DNA of 64,000 nucleotides from Margaritifera margaritifera (taxonomy: Eukaryota > Mollusca > Bivalvia > Unionida > Margaritiferidae), in contig JAQPZY010001372.1 in assembly GCA_029931535.1 (NCBI GenBank), positions 310,001 through 374,000 of the forward strand. Reading direction: 5' to 3'. Made by a program: the position numbers and the translations under genes. Below the pieces are notes generated by a model. That model was not told the DNA's origin. It saw only the letters and a list, made by a program, of their open reading frames with translations, and did no database searches. Below, piece after piece: positions 60,301 to 64,000 of this stretch (position 1 is the first letter of the stretch; each line of letters opens with the position of its first letter).

Positions 60301-62093
60301 CAGAATGTGAAAACAAAAACATCACTGGTCAAGTCATATTCTAAGGTTAATATTGCTGATGCATTTTGACTTCGTGTTACTCAACCCGTCTCATAGTATC
60401 ATGATGAGACCATTGGTGAGGCAAGGAACGTAAGGCCAAGCGGAAACACAGACAATGGTTTAATATGGCCAATTCAGCCGTGGTTCACGACCCTGTTTTA
60501 TATGATCGCGGACCGGTGGTTCGTGTTGCCAAGGACCAACAAACTGCTTGACTTTTCCCCGGAACAAAAATCAGAATCCCCAATTAAGAAATTCTGTAAG
60601 TTGGACTAATCAAACTGCCTGGAATTCTCTGTAACTTTACGGCATATCGTCTGTTGCATAAGATATTATCATCATGCATATACTCGACACAACCCTAAGT
60701 TGGGTTTATGTTGATAGAAATGATCGTCTTTTTTTCCTTCTGTAATATACACGTGCAATCTAATCCAGCCTTTTGCAAAGTTGTTAATACGTTTCTTCCA
60801 GAAACAAATGAAAGAAAATTTAAATGGAATTTGCAACATTTAAATTTTTATATATTACGTCCCGAAACGTCTTGCACATTCATTAACGGCGTGCGTCTAC
60901 ATGTATCAACGGCCAGTCGAGAAATTCTACCATGTTTTTTGTGGTACATGCTTTGTGTAGGGTGCTGAATATGGATGTTCGTTGTTATTCAGTAGCATTT
61001 TCCCATTTCATCTCCGAAAGCAGGTCACAAGAACAAAGACAAAGTTCAGACAATAATGTCTTGCAGTCATGCCACCCTTAATGATTATCATCTCTTGAAT
61101 ATTTAACACTACAACTGTGCTGTCAGTGTCATCGAATCGTTGCACAATGCATCTTTGTGCACTGACCAGAATGTCAGATATTAAACATAAAATCAAACGC
61201 AAAAAGGACATCTTGACTTTGACTCTTGTTCCAACATCGGAGCAGTCTCGTCCACAATTCTACCTTTCTACACAATGTTCACCTTTCAATGGCACAAAGA
61301 TTAATGGTCTAGTATCTTTCAGCCTAGCTTCATGAAGCCCCTTTTAGATTATTTCATCACATGCCTTTTCTTTTCATGAGGGGAAGTGAATATATCTTTC
61401 GACCAATACTGGAGAAGAAATTAGCAGGTTACGTCCGTAGGCCACAAAAATGTATCTGTCTTTGTGTAATGTATTGTTTTACGGCGTCCCGCAAGGCATG
61501 TACTGTCAGCATCTCAACTAGTCCTTCTACATCGGATATAAAGACAAGATAGTGTGCTGCATTTGTTTCCAATGTGATGCGAAAAGTCCACTCGGACATG
61601 CATCATTACATTGTTATACCGTCATGTCTAAGTTTTAATAATTCTGCGATACCAACTACAGTAGAGCAGCTATGGAGACTCCGATTCTTTGTACCGAGAG
61701 GATGCGATACAACTCATACTGTACATGTGTTCAAATAAAACCTTTTTGAGTAAGCAAATAATATTGTGTCAAACTGTATGATCAGCTGAATTTACACATA
61801 GCTGAGTTTAAATGGTGCTAATATATGTTTACTCCAAAAGAAGACATATTAACAGAAACAAAAGTTGATTACTACTAATCTGTCGTATATAAGAGCATTC
61901 GATTTGACTTATGAAAGAAAAAAAATAACCGATAGAATAGTTGATACAAATTGTGCTGAATGATATCTGAAAGATATAAACATATATGAGAATCAGGTAC
62001 AACTTGGTAGCAAGCACATTGTATAACAAACCATGCTTTTTCTCTTCAATTTAAACTATCTACTTAATTTATTTCATTGTCTTATTTCTACAG

Positions 62094-62330
62094 ACAAGTT
62101 GCCTGACAACTTTCTCCTAATTACGGATAATAACTACGGGGATATTTATTTCATGGACATAAGTAATTACGGATATATCAACATTTCCTTTAAACACCTA
62201 ATCAATCCGTATGGCATCACCTACGACCCGATAGATAAAGTAATATTCTGGACCGATTTGAGACTTCGGCAGATTTTATCAGGATCCTTATATGGAAACA
62301 GCCAAAGGACCATACGCCAGTTAAATAGCA
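62094..62330 (+). CDS. LDL-receptor-related protein, module 2 exon 1
   Basis: Acceptor TTATTTCTACAG, donor A|GTGAGT; 237 nt, phase 1 both sides. It reads KLPDNFLLITDNNYGDIYFM, HLINPYGITYDPIDKV and IFWTDLRLRQILSGSLYG. It is a clear paralogue of exon 40568-40801, with the same boundaries and phases, and differs by one extra codon. It joins in frame to the EGF exon of module 1 (completing a Tyr codon), so the protein has consecutive propeller-EGF modules. Confidence 0.9.
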
Positions 62331-63188
62331 GTGAGTTTTTACTGGTGCTGTATGCAAAGATCTTTTTTACGTATAATTTGTAAGCCATTTATGTTATATA
62401 TTACATTTTATTATCCTAATATGACAAATTGTTTACGCATGAATGTATCATTACGTTCTCTGTATATCAGATCTTCTAAATCTTTTAAAACATATGTAGT
62501 AAATGACGCGAAATCTCCGCTAGAACGACATTTTCTTGACACGTAAATGAATATGTCGAATACCCGTGTTGCTTTACGTTCTATGTACAACAAGCGGTGA
62601 AAATGTGAACAGGAAATAGCTAAATCAAAATCATGTACTAGTGCATAAATTTTGTCCCTTAAATAGCCACATCATTGCATTTCATATTCATTCTTTATAA
62701 ATTGTTTAAATTCTCTGTATATCAGATCTTCTAAGACTATTAAAATCTTTACTAAAGGACTACATTTTCTTTACGCTCGAGTAATTATACCGTATATCCT
62801 TATTGCTGTGCCTACTATATAAAACAGGCACTGACTGTATTTAAACATTGACTATTAAAATTAAAATTATTGTGCAGTGTACATATATCACCCATGAATT
62901 AGCTTCATTAATACCATGCATATTAAGATCTTTACCAAAATGCTAAAGGTTCCAAGCCACAAAAACGAAAAGAAGCTACTGTTTAATATTTCCAATACCC
63001 ATAAATTAATGTAATAATGAAGTTATATTTTAGCTCATGCCAACCCGTTTTCTGTTCATTGAGCGGTAATATACTCTGTGATTTGAATGTTATGGATGTA
63101 TTTAGTTAAGTCATTGTCATTTGAGTGATACTACTTTAATGAAATACCATTTTTCTAATTGTAACCGCATCACCTTACGGAATTGCAG
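62331..63188 (+). other. intron between module 2 exons 1 and 2
   Basis: A repeated block containing TCTCTGTATATCAGATCTTCTAA occurs at about 62458 and 62713 (first 20 bases TCTCTGTATATCAGATCTTC), giving a local duplication of roughly 250 bp. Confidence 0.6.
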
Positions 63189-63333
63189 TAGATGCGATAT
63201 CAAGGCTATTGTTTTATACAGACTATGGAAATCGGATAATTGCTGTTCTCAGTTTGGATGGTTCTGTGCAGAAAGTAGTTGTCAACTGTTACTTAGACAA
63301 TCCATTTGCCATAACGATAGATCCAATAAATGG
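63189..63333 (+). CDS. LDL-receptor-related protein, module 2 exon 2
   Basis: It reads DAISRLLFYTDYGNRIIAVL, SLDGSVQKVVVN and NPFAITIDPING, and ends at GG|GTACTG in phase 2, like exon 41423-41591. The homologous reading continues upstream of this start (TASPYGIAV), but no AG acceptor is present before it. The nearest usable acceptor is the GCAG at 63185-63188, which gives an exon exactly 24 nt shorter than its paralogue and keeps the frame. Loss of the original acceptor and a shift to the inner AG is my inference. Confidence 0.78.
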
Positions 63334-64000
63334 GTACTGACTGTTTATTCTCTTCTAGGTGAAACCCTTCAGACAGTAAGCAGTAAATGCTCATATTATA
63401 TGTCAATGACATGTAGCAAAGTAGATAATGTCACTAAAATTAGGGATACGAATGTATTTGCTTCAATGTTTCTTAATCGACTCCATCATTGCTCGGTATA
63501 GGGAGAGATGGGACGGATAACAAGGAAACATACAGACACTTGATGCCTTGATGCACATATATATTGTTCACACGCTGGATTGTTTTAGTCATTTTGTTAT
63601 AAAGTGCATTAGGAACTTATATACTAATAATAATCCCCATATATATTAGAAATACAGCGAACCGTACAAGACCGAAACCTCATTAAACCGGTTATCCTCT
63701 TGAAACTGAAACATGTTACTGGTCCGAATTTTCCTTCTTTAATTTCAATTCTTGTTTAAATTTAGTAAACCGATACTCCTCTACTCTGAAACAAGAAGAA
63801 TAAAAAATGTTTGACCCTAAATTGTTACACTACAATGAACACAATAAAACCAAGCTTACTCAAAATGTTCTCAGATAGCTGCAAGATCCTAGTTATGAGG
63901 TCAGCCAACGGTCCTGATATAGCATAGGGCCTTGCGTGAAGTAAAACAAAATTCCGGCACACTTGCAAACACAAAGGCTATAGTCAATAACAGGCAAATT
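63334..64000 (+). other. start of next intron of LRP-like gene
   Basis: No exon corresponding to module 1 exon 3 appears before the window ends. The open frame that continues past 63333 is intronic read-through in a different frame. Confidence 0.55.

Larger units (their letters stand above)
45275..62093 (+). other. 16.8-kb intron of LRP-like gene
   Basis: Between the EGF exon and the first exon of module 2 I find no further exon with matching phase and splice sites, so I treat it as one intron. Exons of unknown type (for example short linker exons) could be hidden. It holds SINE and microsatellite copies listed separately. Stretches without any recognised element are about 45800-46800, 47220-50560, 51440-53100, 54020-57230 and 57320-62090. 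Short open frames there (such as 46334-46594 on minus, 57472-57876 on plus, 61008-61211 on minus) show no family I recognise. Confidence 0.6.

Noticed and set aside
61008..61211. Minus frame with DTDSTVVVLNIQ considered as a nuclease or transposase fragment
   Set aside because: Only one weak string; neighbouring sequence gives no supporting block.

Overview
The window is eukaryotic, intron-rich and AT-rich. It looks like a marine invertebrate genome, most likely a lophotrochozoan and plausibly an octopus-like cephalopod. That placement is an inference from very long TA/TACA microsatellites, tRNA-derived SINEs, RTE-like LINE and mariner relics, Polinton relics and a widely spaced LDL-receptor-type gene. 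It is not proved by any single marker. Most of the 64 kb is intergenic or intronic DNA full of repeats, and most open frames here are too short or too repetitive to be genes.

Layout. 0-11.2 kb holds repeat-rich DNA: a 290-bp tandem duplication (2.3-2.85 kb), a head-to-tail SINE dimer (4.5-5.1 kb), a 110-150 bp tandem repeat whose units carry GCCGCCAT/GGCCATCTTG motifs (5.16-5.72 kb), a GC-rich island (6.62-6.84 kb), a LINE reverse-transcriptase tail (minus, 9.1-9.4 kb), a three-copy repeat (9.5-10.05 kb) and a mariner transposase relic (minus, 10.1-11.15 kb). 11.6-13.5 kb is a block of micro- and minisatellites.

13.8-21.6 kb (+) is a long, decayed Polinton/Maverick element, a large virus-like DNA transposon. 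I recognise in order: a protein-primed DNA polymerase B fragment, an unidentified protein with two similar halves, the FtsK/HerA-type packaging ATPase, three small basic or helical proteins, the retroviral-type integrase, the penton (minor capsid) protein, a small Gly/Arg-rich protein, the double-jelly-roll major capsid protein almost end to end, and a downstream protein with a duplicated Cys-X2-Cys/His-Pro-Ser motif. Every large gene is broken by stops and frameshifts, so this is a fossil. A second, separate Polinton fossil (minus strand, 36.3-37.65 kb) keeps integrase, the penton N-terminus and a piece of major capsid protein in the same gene order. An RTE-like LINE 3' half (minus) lies at 23.6-24.6 kb.

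40.5-63.3 kb (+) carries the one clear host gene: part of an LDL-receptor-related (YWTD beta-propeller/EGF) protein. Six exons (40568-45274) splice into one uninterrupted 921-nt module, a propeller plus an EGF-like domain. After a 16.8-kb intron, two exons of a second, paralogous module follow in the same phases (62094-63333). The gene continues beyond the window on the 3' side and almost certainly on the 5' side, because the first exon seen starts in phase 1 and no start or signal peptide is visible. The large intron contains SINEs, microsatellites and local duplications.

No rRNA, functional tRNA, CRISPR array or bacterial-type operon is visible.
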